This document shows, piece by piece, positions 8,081 to 15,485 of a stretch of 29,583 nucleotides of DNA. This DNA is from Planctomycetota bacterium (lineage in GTDB: Bacteria > Planctomycetota > UBA11346), in the NCBI GenBank assembly GCA_024641365.1, contig JAHEDF010000006.1:1-29583 (forward strand), given 5' to 3'. The notes beneath the pieces were generated by a model. The model was given only the letters and a program-made list of their open reading frames with translations, did no database searches and had not been told where the DNA came from. Positions within the stretch are counted from its first letter, which is position 1; each line of letters begins with the position of its first letter. Position numbers and translations under genes: made by a program.

Positions 8081-9895
8081 ATGCCGGTCATGATTAGTTG
8101 TCACGATTTGTCGCGCTCGTTCGATGTGCGACCTTTATTTGAGCATCTTTCCTTTGCCATTGAGGAAGGTGAGCGGGTTGCATTAATTGGGCCGAATGGC
8201 AGTGGAAAATCCACCTTGCTGCGAATTTTAGCAGGCTTGGATAAACCTGATGAGGGTGAGCGCGCTGTCGCCCGCGATCGTACCTTGGTGTATTTGCCGC
8301 AGGCTGATGTATTTGAAGAAACCACGCCGCGTGCGGTGTTGTTGGCGGCGATGCCGTTGTCGGTTCCTGGGCATCAACATGATGCGCAGGTTGATGCGGC
8401 GTTGACCAAGGCTGGATTTACGGCCGATTTAATTGAGCGCTCAGTTGATAAATTATCGGGTGGTTGGCGCAAACGTTTGGCGTTGACGCGGGCGATATTG
8501 CAGGCACCGGATGTGTTGTTGTTAGACGAACCGACGAACCATTTAGATTTAGAAGGTATTTGGTGGTTGGAGCGGACCCTGTCTAATTTACGCATCACCG
8601 TGGTGTTGGTCAGCCATGACCGTGCATTTTTAGAACGTGCGGTGAACCGCGTTATTGAATTAAATCGTGCTTATCCAGATGGCTATTTTGGCTCTTATGG
8701 TCCGTATAGTTCGTTTTTGGAAAAGCGTGCTGAATTTCATGCCAATCAACAAAGTCAGCAAGATGTTTTAGATAATAAAGTACGTCGCGAAATTGAATGG
8801 TTACGGCGTGGAGCCAAAGCGCGTACCACCAAATCGAATGCGCGTATTGATGAAGCAGGAAGAAAAATTGCAGAATTAGCGGAATTAAAATACCGCAATG
8901 CCCAACATAAAAGTGCAAATATTGATTTTACTGCCAGTGGTCGACGCACCAATGATTTAGTGGTGCTGACGGAAGTATCAAAAGCATTAGGTGGCCGGGC
9001 ATTATTTAACGACTTAACTTTGACGTTGTCGCCAGGCACGCGTTTAGGTTTATTGGGTTTAAACGGCAGTGGCAAAACCACCTTACTCAAAGTCATCGCA
9101 GGCACCTTGCCGCCTGACAAGGGCACCGTTAAACAGGCCTTCGAATTAAAAGTCGTCTATTTTGAACAGACGCGGGCGTCCCTAGATCAGACGGTCACTT
9201 TACGTCGTGCATTATGTCCAACTGGAGACACAGTCGTATTTCGCGAACGCAATATGCATGTGGCGGCTTGGGCGAAACGATTTTTATTCCGTACTGAACA
9301 ATTAGACGTTGTCGTTGGCAAATTAAGCGGTGGTGAACAAGCGCGCGTATTAATTGCTGATTTGATGCTTAAAAAAGCGGACTTATTGATCCTCGACGAA
9401 CCAACCAATGATTTAGATATTCAATCATTAGAAGTACTGGAAGAAAATCTCAGTGATTTTCCAGGTGCATTGGTACTTGTGACCCACGACCGTTATTTAT
9501 TAGATCGCGTATCAAACCAATTATTAGCACTCGATGGTAACGGCGCAGCAGACTTGGTGGCTGATTATAATCAGTGGGAAGATTTAGCCCAGCGACGCGC
9601 CGAAGAAGAACAATCGCGTGCCGTAGCGGCACTCAATCCAGCAAAGCGAGAAAAGCCAAAATCTACCAACGCTGGACTCAGCAGCAAAGAACGCCGTGAA
9701 TTAGAAAATTTACCGGATAAAATAGCCGCGGCTGAAGCCGACGTTGATGCCATCGATAAAAATTTAAACGACCCGGCCGTCCATGGCGATCCAGACGCTT
9801 TAATTAAAGCCTGCGCTGACCTTGAAATAGCGCAAGCTAAAGTCGAACAATTATTCGAACGCTGGAACGACCTCGAAGCCCGGTCGAAAGTGTAA
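8081..9895 (+). CDS. uup: ABC-F family ATPase, Uup-like
   Basis: 604 residues with two ABC cassettes and no membrane segment, the mark of ABC-F proteins that act on the ribosome or, for Uup, on ribosome/DNA-linked processes. Cassette 1: Walker A GPNGSGKST (37-45), signature LSGGW (125-129), Walker B VLLLDEPTNHLD (about 146-157). The inter-cassette linker (about 235-300) is charged and helical. Cassette 2: Walker A GLNGSGKTT (326-334), signature LSGGEQAR, Walker B LLILDEPTNDLD. The C-terminal stretch (about 525-600: SSKERRELENLPDKIAAAEA onward) is a coiled coil as in Uup, distinguishing it from EttA. A second ATG three codons downstream (8090) is an alternative start; neither has a clear Shine-Dalgarno. 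Gene symbol rests on architecture only. Confidence 0.93.
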   Translation: MPVMISCHDLSRSFDVRPLFEHLSFAIEEGERVALIGPNGSGKSTLLRILAGLDKPDEGERAVARDRTLVYLPQADVFEETTPRAVLLAAMPLSVPGHQHDAQVDAALTKAGFTADLIERSVDKLSGGWRKRLALTRAILQAPDVLLLDEPTNHLDLEGIWWLERTLSNLRITVVLVSHDRAFLERAVNRVIELNRAYPDGYFGSYGPYSSFLEKRAEFHANQQSQQDVLDNKVRREIEWLRRGAKARTTKSNARIDEAGRKIAELAELKYRNAQHKSANIDFTASGRRTNDLVVLTEVSKALGGRALFNDLTLTLSPGTRLGLLGLNGSGKTTLLKVIAGTLPPDKGTVKQAFELKVVYFEQTRASLDQTVTLRRALCPTGDTVVFRERNMHVAAWAKRFLFRTEQLDVVVGKLSGGEQARVLIADLMLKKADLLILDEPTNDLDIQSLEVLEENLSDFPGALVLVTHDRYLLDRVSNQLLALDGNGAADLVADYNQWEDLAQRRAEEEQSRAVAALNPAKREKPKSTNAGLSSKERRELENLPDKIAAAEADVDAIDKNLNDPAVHGDPDALIKACADLEIAQAKVEQLFERWNDLEARSKV

Positions 9896-9912
9896 AAAAA
9901 GACATTTTAGAA

Positions 9913-10056
9913 ATTAACCGCAGAGGGCGCAGAGAGCGCAGAGATGGTTTTTCAAAAAAACAAAAAAATTTCGTTTATTGATAGGCAAAGGCAATGAAAT
10001 GAGCCAAGTTCTTTTTACAAATACCCTCTGCGCTCTCTGCGCCCTCTGCGGTTAAT
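9913..10056. mobile_element. 144-bp MITE-like element, copy A, with perfect 31-bp terminal inverted repeats
   Basis: Left end 9913-9943 and right end 10026-10056 are exact reverse complements over 31 bases, starting ATTAACCGCAGAGGGCGC. Each end is itself built of a 9-base unit (CGCAGAGGG, CGCAGAGAG, CGCAGAG). The 82-base interior is AT-rich and has no gene. Its reverse complement aligns with the interior of the element at 23764-23907 (shared TTGG, CATTG, CTTT, CAATAAAC and poly-T segments in the same order), so the two are inverted copies of one family. It fills the space between the converging ABC-F and PQQ genes and may also work as a bidirectional terminator. Confidence 0.75.
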
Positions 10057-10070
10057 AAATTTTCTATAAA

Positions 10071-12221
10071 TTACGGCAGTGCAAAGGCGACCCACGCATC
10101 GCCAGCTGGCATATTTAATTTTCCACCGCCGGTTGCTGGAATGACGACATATTGCTTGCCATCAATTTCATAGGTCATGGGTGGAGCCGTGCCAATAAAT
10201 GGCAATGTGCCATACCATAATTCTTCGCCGGTGGTGGCATTAAATGCGTAAATGCGATTATCTTTAGTGCCACTTGCAAAAACCACATTGCCAGCAGTTA
10301 CCATCGCACCGCCAAAATTTTCGGTGCCAGTTTTTGCCATGCCTTTAGCAGTTAATTCTACATATTCACCAAGTGGCACCTGCCATAATTTTTTACCAGT
10401 ATTCAGATCTAAACAGGCCAATGTGCCCCACGGCGGCTTTACACCTGGGTATCCTTCATGATCGGTTAATTTGCGGTAACCATCAAAAGAATATTTTGGT
10501 GGTCCTTTGTTATCATCCAAGATTGGTGCATTGCCGCGGTCACGACAGAGTAAGAAATCAAGTAAGTGCTTTTGTTGTTCGGGTGTCAGAAAAGGCATAG
10601 GGGGCATAGCACCACTCCCTTTTGCCCAAATTGCTTTAATTTGTTCATCATTCAGCCGATGACGAAGTCCACGCAGCGGTGGTGCATGTCCAACACCACG
10701 TCGATCTGCACCATGACAGGAGGAACAAAACGTCATAAAGGTTAGCTCGCCTGCTGTGATTGGTTTGGCTGGTGGTGGATCATCATCACGAAATACCGTA
10801 ATAATATTGGGACGGTGATTGGTGGTAATATATAATCGTCCATGTTCGGCATCAAACGATGCACCAGTCCACTCGGCACCGCCGTGGGTGCTGGTAAAGA
10901 CGGTTGGTTTATTTAATTCAAACGGTTCGTACCACCCAACATTAGCGCGCTGCAATAATAACGCGATATAGGCCTGTGCTTCCGGAGTTCGATCAGTGGC
11001 ATCGGCGCGTTCAAAATTGCGCGAAAAGCGTTCCGGTAATTCCGGATCAGGTTGATAGGGGGCAGTTACTTCCCCAGGTAATTTTGAAACGGGTGCGCGC
11101 CGTAAACGGAACGGAAAAATATGTTTGCCCGTTACACGATCTACTAACAAGGTAACCCCAGTTTTACTGACAGCGGCTACGGCATCGACTTTTTTACCAT
11201 CGCGTTCAATGGTGACTAAATTGGGCGGCGCTGGTAAATCTAAGTCCCAAATGTCGTGGCGAATTTCTTGTACATGCCAAACATATTCACCGGTTTCAGC
11301 CTTGAGGGCAACTAATGAATTACTAAATAAATTATCGCCAAGGTGTCCGGTGCCGTTAAAATTTGGTTTTGGTGACCCAGTTGCAAAATAAACCAGACCA
11401 CGTGGTTCATCGAGCGCAATACCGCCCCAACAATTAGCGGCATCACGTGAACGACCATTTTTCCACGTGTCGGCACCAAATTCATCGCCTTCGGGAATCG
11501 TATGAAAGGTCCACAACAGCTTGCCTGTGACGACATCAAAGCCGTACATGTCTCGGGTATAACCCGGCATAATTAATACATTTTTCCACACGACTCCACC
11601 AGCGGTACCGCCAGCTGGTAATTTGACCGCACCATTATTGCCAAATGTAGCAATTCGTTCACCCGTTTTGGCATCAATAGCTATGACCTGATGACCACCA
11701 GGGAAAATTAAACGTGGTCCAACATCTTTGGTCCCTGGCCAATATAATAAGCCACGTCGTGCAGGTACTAAAAAGCCACCAACTTTTTCTAATCCCAATT
11801 CCGCTTTCCAAATTTCTTTGCCGGTTTTGGCGTCGATGGCAGCAATATGACGGCCAGGAGTAGGCGTATATAAAATTCCATTCACCATAATCGGATTACA
11901 TTGAATATTATCTTTGCCATCGCCGGCATGATAAGTCCACGCGACTTGCAATTGTGTGACATTATCGGCGGTAATTTGTGTTAGTGAAGAATAGCGATTT
12001 GAAGTAGGGCCGCCTAACGAACGTGACCAGGAACGATAGTCCTGGCTTGTTGGCCAATTTTGTGCGGGTGTCAGTTCTTCTGTTTTTGCAGCGGGAATTA
12101 TTTGAAATTCAGGAAGTGCAGCGCGAATAGCGGGATCATCAAATGGTAAGTCCTCTGCACATAATAAGGGCATCGAAACCAACAGGGTAAATAGACCGTG
12201 CGCCAGGTAACCATTTTTCAT
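10071..12221 (-). CDS. PQQ-dependent dehydrogenase-like quinoprotein with inserted cytochrome c domain
   Basis: 716 residues from the ATG at 12221; the frame opens six codons earlier with TTG, but the ATG gives a clean signal peptide (about 1-22, HGLFTLLVSMPLLCAEDL). The protein is a periplasmic PQQ beta-propeller of the membrane-independent glucose/alcohol dehydrogenase type: propeller repeats such as IAAIDAKTGKEIWKAEL, ALKAETGEYVWHV, CLDLNTGKKLWQV and YAFNATTGEELWYG. A haem-c site CSSCH (Cys499, Cys502, His503) followed by a probable Met ligand in GSGAMPPMPF lies at about 480-555, and propeller blades resume after it, so the haem domain is inserted before the last blades and is not at the C-terminus. 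Electrons would pass from reduced PQQ to this haem. The substrate is not identifiable. The gene starts 27 bp after the radical SAM stop, so they are likely co-transcribed. No PQQ synthesis genes are in the window. Confidence 0.88.
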   Translation of the reverse strand: MKNGYLAHGLFTLLVSMPLLCAEDLPFDDPAIRAALPEFQIIPAAKTEELTPAQNWPTSQDYRSWSRSLGGPTSNRYSSLTQITADNVTQLQVAWTYHAGDGKDNIQCNPIMVNGILYTPTPGRHIAAIDAKTGKEIWKAELGLEKVGGFLVPARRGLLYWPGTKDVGPRLIFPGGHQVIAIDAKTGERIATFGNNGAVKLPAGGTAGGVVWKNVLIMPGYTRDMYGFDVVTGKLLWTFHTIPEGDEFGADTWKNGRSRDAANCWGGIALDEPRGLVYFATGSPKPNFNGTGHLGDNLFSNSLVALKAETGEYVWHVQEIRHDIWDLDLPAPPNLVTIERDGKKVDAVAAVSKTGVTLLVDRVTGKHIFPFRLRRAPVSKLPGEVTAPYQPDPELPERFSRNFERADATDRTPEAQAYIALLLQRANVGWYEPFELNKPTVFTSTHGGAEWTGASFDAEHGRLYITTNHRPNIITVFRDDDPPPAKPITAGELTFMTFCSSCHGADRRGVGHAPPLRGLRHRLNDEQIKAIWAKGSGAMPPMPFLTPEQQKHLLDFLLCRDRGNAPILDDNKGPPKYSFDGYRKLTDHEGYPGVKPPWGTLACLDLNTGKKLWQVPLGEYVELTAKGMAKTGTENFGGAMVTAGNVVFASGTKDNRIYAFNATTGEELWYGTLPFIGTAPPMTYEIDGKQYVVIPATGGGKLNMPAGDAWVAFALP

Positions 12222-12248
12222 AGTAAAGAACCTACGCAAAGAGTGGAA

Positions 12249-13739
12249 TTACGTTGATACGGTGCGTGAACGTCCATGTGCTTCAACAGCAGGGCGCAAT
12301 ATTTCCGGTAAATATTTTCGCGTTCCATTTGCTAAAAAATCTTGCGCTAATAACTGCGTAGCGGTTTCAGTGGTAACACCTACATGAATCAAATAAGAAT
12401 GCATTAATTCATATTGTCTGACTTGGCTAAAAGCGTGTTCTTGATGGGTCGTATCCCATAGCCAGTCACAGAATCCTAATAGGGCAGTAAAGGGAGACGT
12501 TTGTGTTGCCATTAATTGGGCCAGCCCATTTTTGTATTTACCGCTGTTGACGAATAATTCATGATAACGCGCAAAGCGTTTGAGGCGTTGCATAGTCGGA
12601 AAATCAAAGTCGCGACTTGCTAATAAATCATACGGTGGCTCGGGATTATATCGCATGGAAAATGGTTCGCGATGTCGTTTGAGGGGAGTGCCTTTTAATA
12701 ACTTTAATATGCCAACTTGGATTTCTTGCGGATCCAATAAGTACAGGGCGTCATAGCTAGCAGCAAAGCTTGCTAAAGTTTCGCCTGGAAGACCGACAAT
12801 GAGGTCAGCATGAATATGGACGCCGGTATGGGCACGTAGCCATTTAAAATTTGCTTCGGTACGTCCACGATCCATACGACGAGAAATTAATTGTCCAACT
12901 TCAGGAGTAAAACTCTGAATGCCAATTTCAAATTGCACGGCGCCTTCAGGAAAACGTTCAATAAGGGCCTTCACGGGATCCGGCAAACGATCGGGGACCA
13001 TTTCAAAGTGTAGGAATAAACCATCACGCCAACGATTAAGAAAAAATTCTAAAATAGCGGAAGCAACGCGCGGCGATAAATTAAATGTGCGATCGACAAA
13101 TTTAAAAGTGTTGCAGCCGCGCGCTAATAAATCTTCCATGGCGGTTAGAAAATGTTCGAGCGGAAATGCACGAACGGTATTTTCTATGGAGGACAAACAA
13201 AATTCACAGGTAAATGGACAGCCGCGGCTCGCCTCCATATAAATTATACGATGCGCTAAATCTTTGTCCGTATATAAATGATAGGGTAGTTTTAATGTGG
13301 CAACGTCTGGTTTGGGACTTTCAACGATTTTAGTAACAGGCTTACCTGCTAACAACTCAGCACAAATCGTAGCAAAAGTGAGGTCAGCTTCGCCAGTAAT
13401 TAAAACATCCACTAAATTGACCAATGGTTCATCTTCGTAATCGTGGGTGACTTCTGGGCCGCCAATAATAATTTTAATGTGCGGCGCAATTTGTTTGAGC
13501 AAACCAATCACGCGTCGTGTTTCGTGCAAATTCCAAATATAAACACCAAAGCCAATGATGGCTGGTTTTTCAGCCAGCAATTTTTCAACTATATGTGCTG
13601 GTTGATCATTGATGGTGTATTCGCGAATGGTGGTTTGTGAGGCCAGTTCACCCATATTAGCCAACAGATAACGCAGACCCAATGCGGCGTGACTAAAACG
13701 CGCATTCAGTGTGCTGAGAATGATAGCCTGAGCATCCAT
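12249..13739 (-). CDS. B12-binding-domain radical SAM protein (DUF4080 type)
   Basis: 496 residues from the ATG at 13739; the longer frame starting TTG at 13766 is rejected because homologues begin at the strand AIILSTLNARFSHAALGLRY. Residues about 3-140 form a Rossmann-like B12-binding-type domain (IIGFGVYIWN, IIIGGPEVTHDYE, VLITGEAD); I see no DxHxxG cobalamin motif. The radical SAM core has GCPFTCEFC, with 4Fe-4S ligands Cys174, Cys178 and Cys181, followed by FKFVDRTFN and HADLIVGLPGE, as in the methylthiotransferase-like branch. The C-terminal part (about 370-480) matches the DUF4080 helical region in style. The reaction is unknown. It stands upstream of the PQQ quinoprotein gene by 27 bp on the same strand, which suggests one transcript, and is divergent from sulfatase 1. 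Confidence 0.85.
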   Translation of the reverse strand: MDAQAIILSTLNARFSHAALGLRYLLANMGELASQTTIREYTINDQPAHIVEKLLAEKPAIIGFGVYIWNLHETRRVIGLLKQIAPHIKIIIGGPEVTHDYEDEPLVNLVDVLITGEADLTFATICAELLAGKPVTKIVESPKPDVATLKLPYHLYTDKDLAHRIIYMEASRGCPFTCEFCLSSIENTVRAFPLEHFLTAMEDLLARGCNTFKFVDRTFNLSPRVASAILEFFLNRWRDGLFLHFEMVPDRLPDPVKALIERFPEGAVQFEIGIQSFTPEVGQLISRRMDRGRTEANFKWLRAHTGVHIHADLIVGLPGETLASFAASYDALYLLDPQEIQVGILKLLKGTPLKRHREPFSMRYNPEPPYDLLASRDFDFPTMQRLKRFARYHELFVNSGKYKNGLAQLMATQTSPFTALLGFCDWLWDTTHQEHAFSQVRQYELMHSYLIHVGVTTETATQLLAQDFLANGTRKYLPEILRPAVEAHGRSRTVST

Positions 13740-13929
13740 GTCGCAGAACCATATGGTTTTGCTCAAAAACGCTATGTGTACATGAGCGAGACGTACTGTA
13801 CCTGTATAGGTTCGTGTACTGCGCTAATTCGCTTTGAGGAATCTTTCGCGTATGCGGGTGGAGAGTTGCTACACAGCAAACCGTACATGCAGCCTTAGAA
13901 CGAGACGTCAGCAATCGAACCATGCTCGT

Positions 13930-13934
13930 GGAGA
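13930..13934 (+). promoter_or_regulatory. Shine-Dalgarno deciding the sulfatase 1 start
   Basis: GGAGA four bases before the ATG at 13939. The in-frame ATG at 13834 has no such site and would add 35 residues in front of the signal peptide, so 13939 is preferred. Confidence 0.7.
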
Positions 13935-13938
13935 CACT

Positions 13939-15336
13939 ATGAAACTCACCGCTATCGCTTCCTTATTATTTGCCCTTGGTGTTGGCGTTGCAGCTGAAAA
14001 ACCAAATTTAATTATAATTAATATTGATGATCTAGGCTATGCCGACATTGGCCCATTTGGATCAACGCTAAATCGCACCCCACAATTAGATCGTATGGCG
14101 AGTGAAGGGTGCAAACTGACATCGTTTTATTCTGCGCCCGTATGTTCTCCATCACGCTCAGCTTTAATGACTGGCTGTTATCCAAAACGCGTTTTATCAA
14201 TACCCCATGTGTTATTTCCAATTGGTAAAAATGGGTTGTCACCGAATGAAATTACCATCGCAGAATTATTAAAAGAACAGGGGTACGCAACAGCGTGCGT
14301 CGGTAAATGGCATTTAGGTGATCAACCCGAATTTTTACCAACGCGTCAGGGTTTTGATTACTATTACGGATTACCGTATTCTAATGATATGGGGCCAGCA
14401 GAAGACGGTGTCAAAAGTGATTTAGGAAAACCGTTACCAAAAGGCAAAGGTAAAGGCCAACCACCGTTGCCACTGATGCGCATGGAAACTGTCATTAAGC
14501 GCGTCATGCCAGATGATCAATGTGCTTTGGTAGAAAATTATACCAAAGAAGCAAAAACATTTATCACTGACCATAAAGATAAACCATTTTTCCTCTATAT
14601 GCCGCATTCTGCCGTGCATTTCCCCATTTATCCTGGGAAGGCATTTCAGGATAAATCCAAAAATGGCTATTATGGCGATTGGGTAGAAGAAGTCGACTGG
14701 AGCGTTGGTCAAGTGCTCGAAACCGTTCGCAGTTTAGGACTCGATAAAAATACTTTTGTGATTTTTACCAGTGATAATGGCGGCACCAAACGTGGATTTA
14801 ATACGCCATTACGCGGTCATAAAGGCAGCACGCTCGAAGGCGGGATGCGCTCATGTACCATTGCATGGATGCCAGGAAAAATTCCCGCTGGCACCAGCAG
14901 CGATATTATTACAGGTATGATTGATGTCATGCCAACAATGGTGACATTGGCAGGTGGAACGGCGCCAACTGATCGGGTTATAGACGGAAAAAATATTTGG
15001 CCGCATTTAATTGGCACTGAAGGGGTAGCAATACCTCGTGATACGTTTTATTATTTCCGTGGACTTAATTTAGAAGCGATACGCCACGGCGATTGGAAAT
15101 TACACCTCGCTAAAAATGAATTGTATAATTTAAAATCCGACATTGGAGAAATGACCAATGTTGCTGCTGATCACGCTGATGTCGTCGCATCCATTCAAGC
15201 GTTAGTTGCCCCAATGGAAGCCGATTTAGGTACCAAAGAAATTGGCCCAGGCGTGCGTCCACTTGGTACAGTTGACGATCCTAAGCCGCTCATCGACCAC
15301 GATGGAAAGATTCGTCCAGGCTTTGAACCCAAATAA
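13939..15336 (+). CDS. Secreted arylsulfatase-type sulfatase (sulfatase 1)
   Basis: 465 residues from the ATG at 13939, chosen because GGAGA lies four bases upstream and a signal peptide (about 1-19, MKLTAIASLLFALGVGVAAE) begins there; the frame is open further 5' but without signal features. Type I sulfatases hydrolyse sulfate esters with a formylglycine made from cysteine. The motif here is CSPSRSALMTG with Cys69, the canonical CxPSR form. Metal-site residues fit: Asp30-Asp31 (NIDDLGY), GKWHLG, and TSDNGGT later. It ends IDHDGKIRPGFEPK, as in many planctomycete arylsulfatase A-like enzymes. It converges with the M60-like peptidase gene across a long hairpin. The matching formylglycine-generating enzyme is not in the window. 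The substrate is unknown. Confidence 0.95.
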   Translation: MKLTAIASLLFALGVGVAAEKPNLIIINIDDLGYADIGPFGSTLNRTPQLDRMASEGCKLTSFYSAPVCSPSRSALMTGCYPKRVLSIPHVLFPIGKNGLSPNEITIAELLKEQGYATACVGKWHLGDQPEFLPTRQGFDYYYGLPYSNDMGPAEDGVKSDLGKPLPKGKGKGQPPLPLMRMETVIKRVMPDDQCALVENYTKEAKTFITDHKDKPFFLYMPHSAVHFPIYPGKAFQDKSKNGYYGDWVEEVDWSVGQVLETVRSLGLDKNTFVIFTSDNGGTKRGFNTPLRGHKGSTLEGGMRSCTIAWMPGKIPAGTSSDIITGMIDVMPTMVTLAGGTAPTDRVIDGKNIWPHLIGTEGVAIPRDTFYYFRGLNLEAIRHGDWKLHLAKNELYNLKSDIGEMTNVAADHADVVASIQALVAPMEADLGTKEIGPGVRPLGTVDDPKPLIDHDGKIRPGFEPK

Positions 15337-15339
15337 CGC

Positions 15340-15442
15340 AAAAACTCAGTACGGGCTCATCTCCTGCGTTGCGTGATACTCGACATAGCGCTGCTATGCC
15401 ATCGTATCATGCGCCTTGGATATGAGCTCCGTCTGCGCTTTT
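15340..15442. repeat. Long imperfect hairpin, bidirectional terminator-like (copy H2)
   Basis: It lies between two converging genes (sulfatase 1 and the M60-like peptidase). The stem pairs GCTCATCTCC (about 15355-15364) with GGATATGAGC, then GTGATAC with GTATCAT, and has an apex CATAGC-gct-GCTATG. An outer A-run (15341-15344) and T-run (about 15439-15442) suit termination on both strands. Segments GTTGCGT on the left and GCGCCTTGGAT on the right mispair in the stem yet recur in the H1 hairpin at 7826-7931, which suggests a conserved repeat family. Confidence 0.75.
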
Positions 15443-15485
15443 GGCTTGGCATAATTTGGAATATGGAATTAAATTGTAGATAAAT

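Noticed and set aside
9913..10056. CRISPR-like reading of the CGCAGAG repeats
   Set aside because: The 9-base units are directly adjacent without spacers and are arranged as inverted ends; no cas genes are present.
12222..12239. TTG start extending the PQQ quinoprotein by six residues
   Set aside because: The ATG at 12221 begins a normal signal peptide; the TTG form would put extra arginines and no better ribosome-binding site in front.
13834..13938. Upstream in-frame ATG extending sulfatase 1 by 35 residues
   Set aside because: The extension is basic and unlike a signal peptide, while the ATG at 13939 has a Shine-Dalgarno and starts a clean signal peptide.
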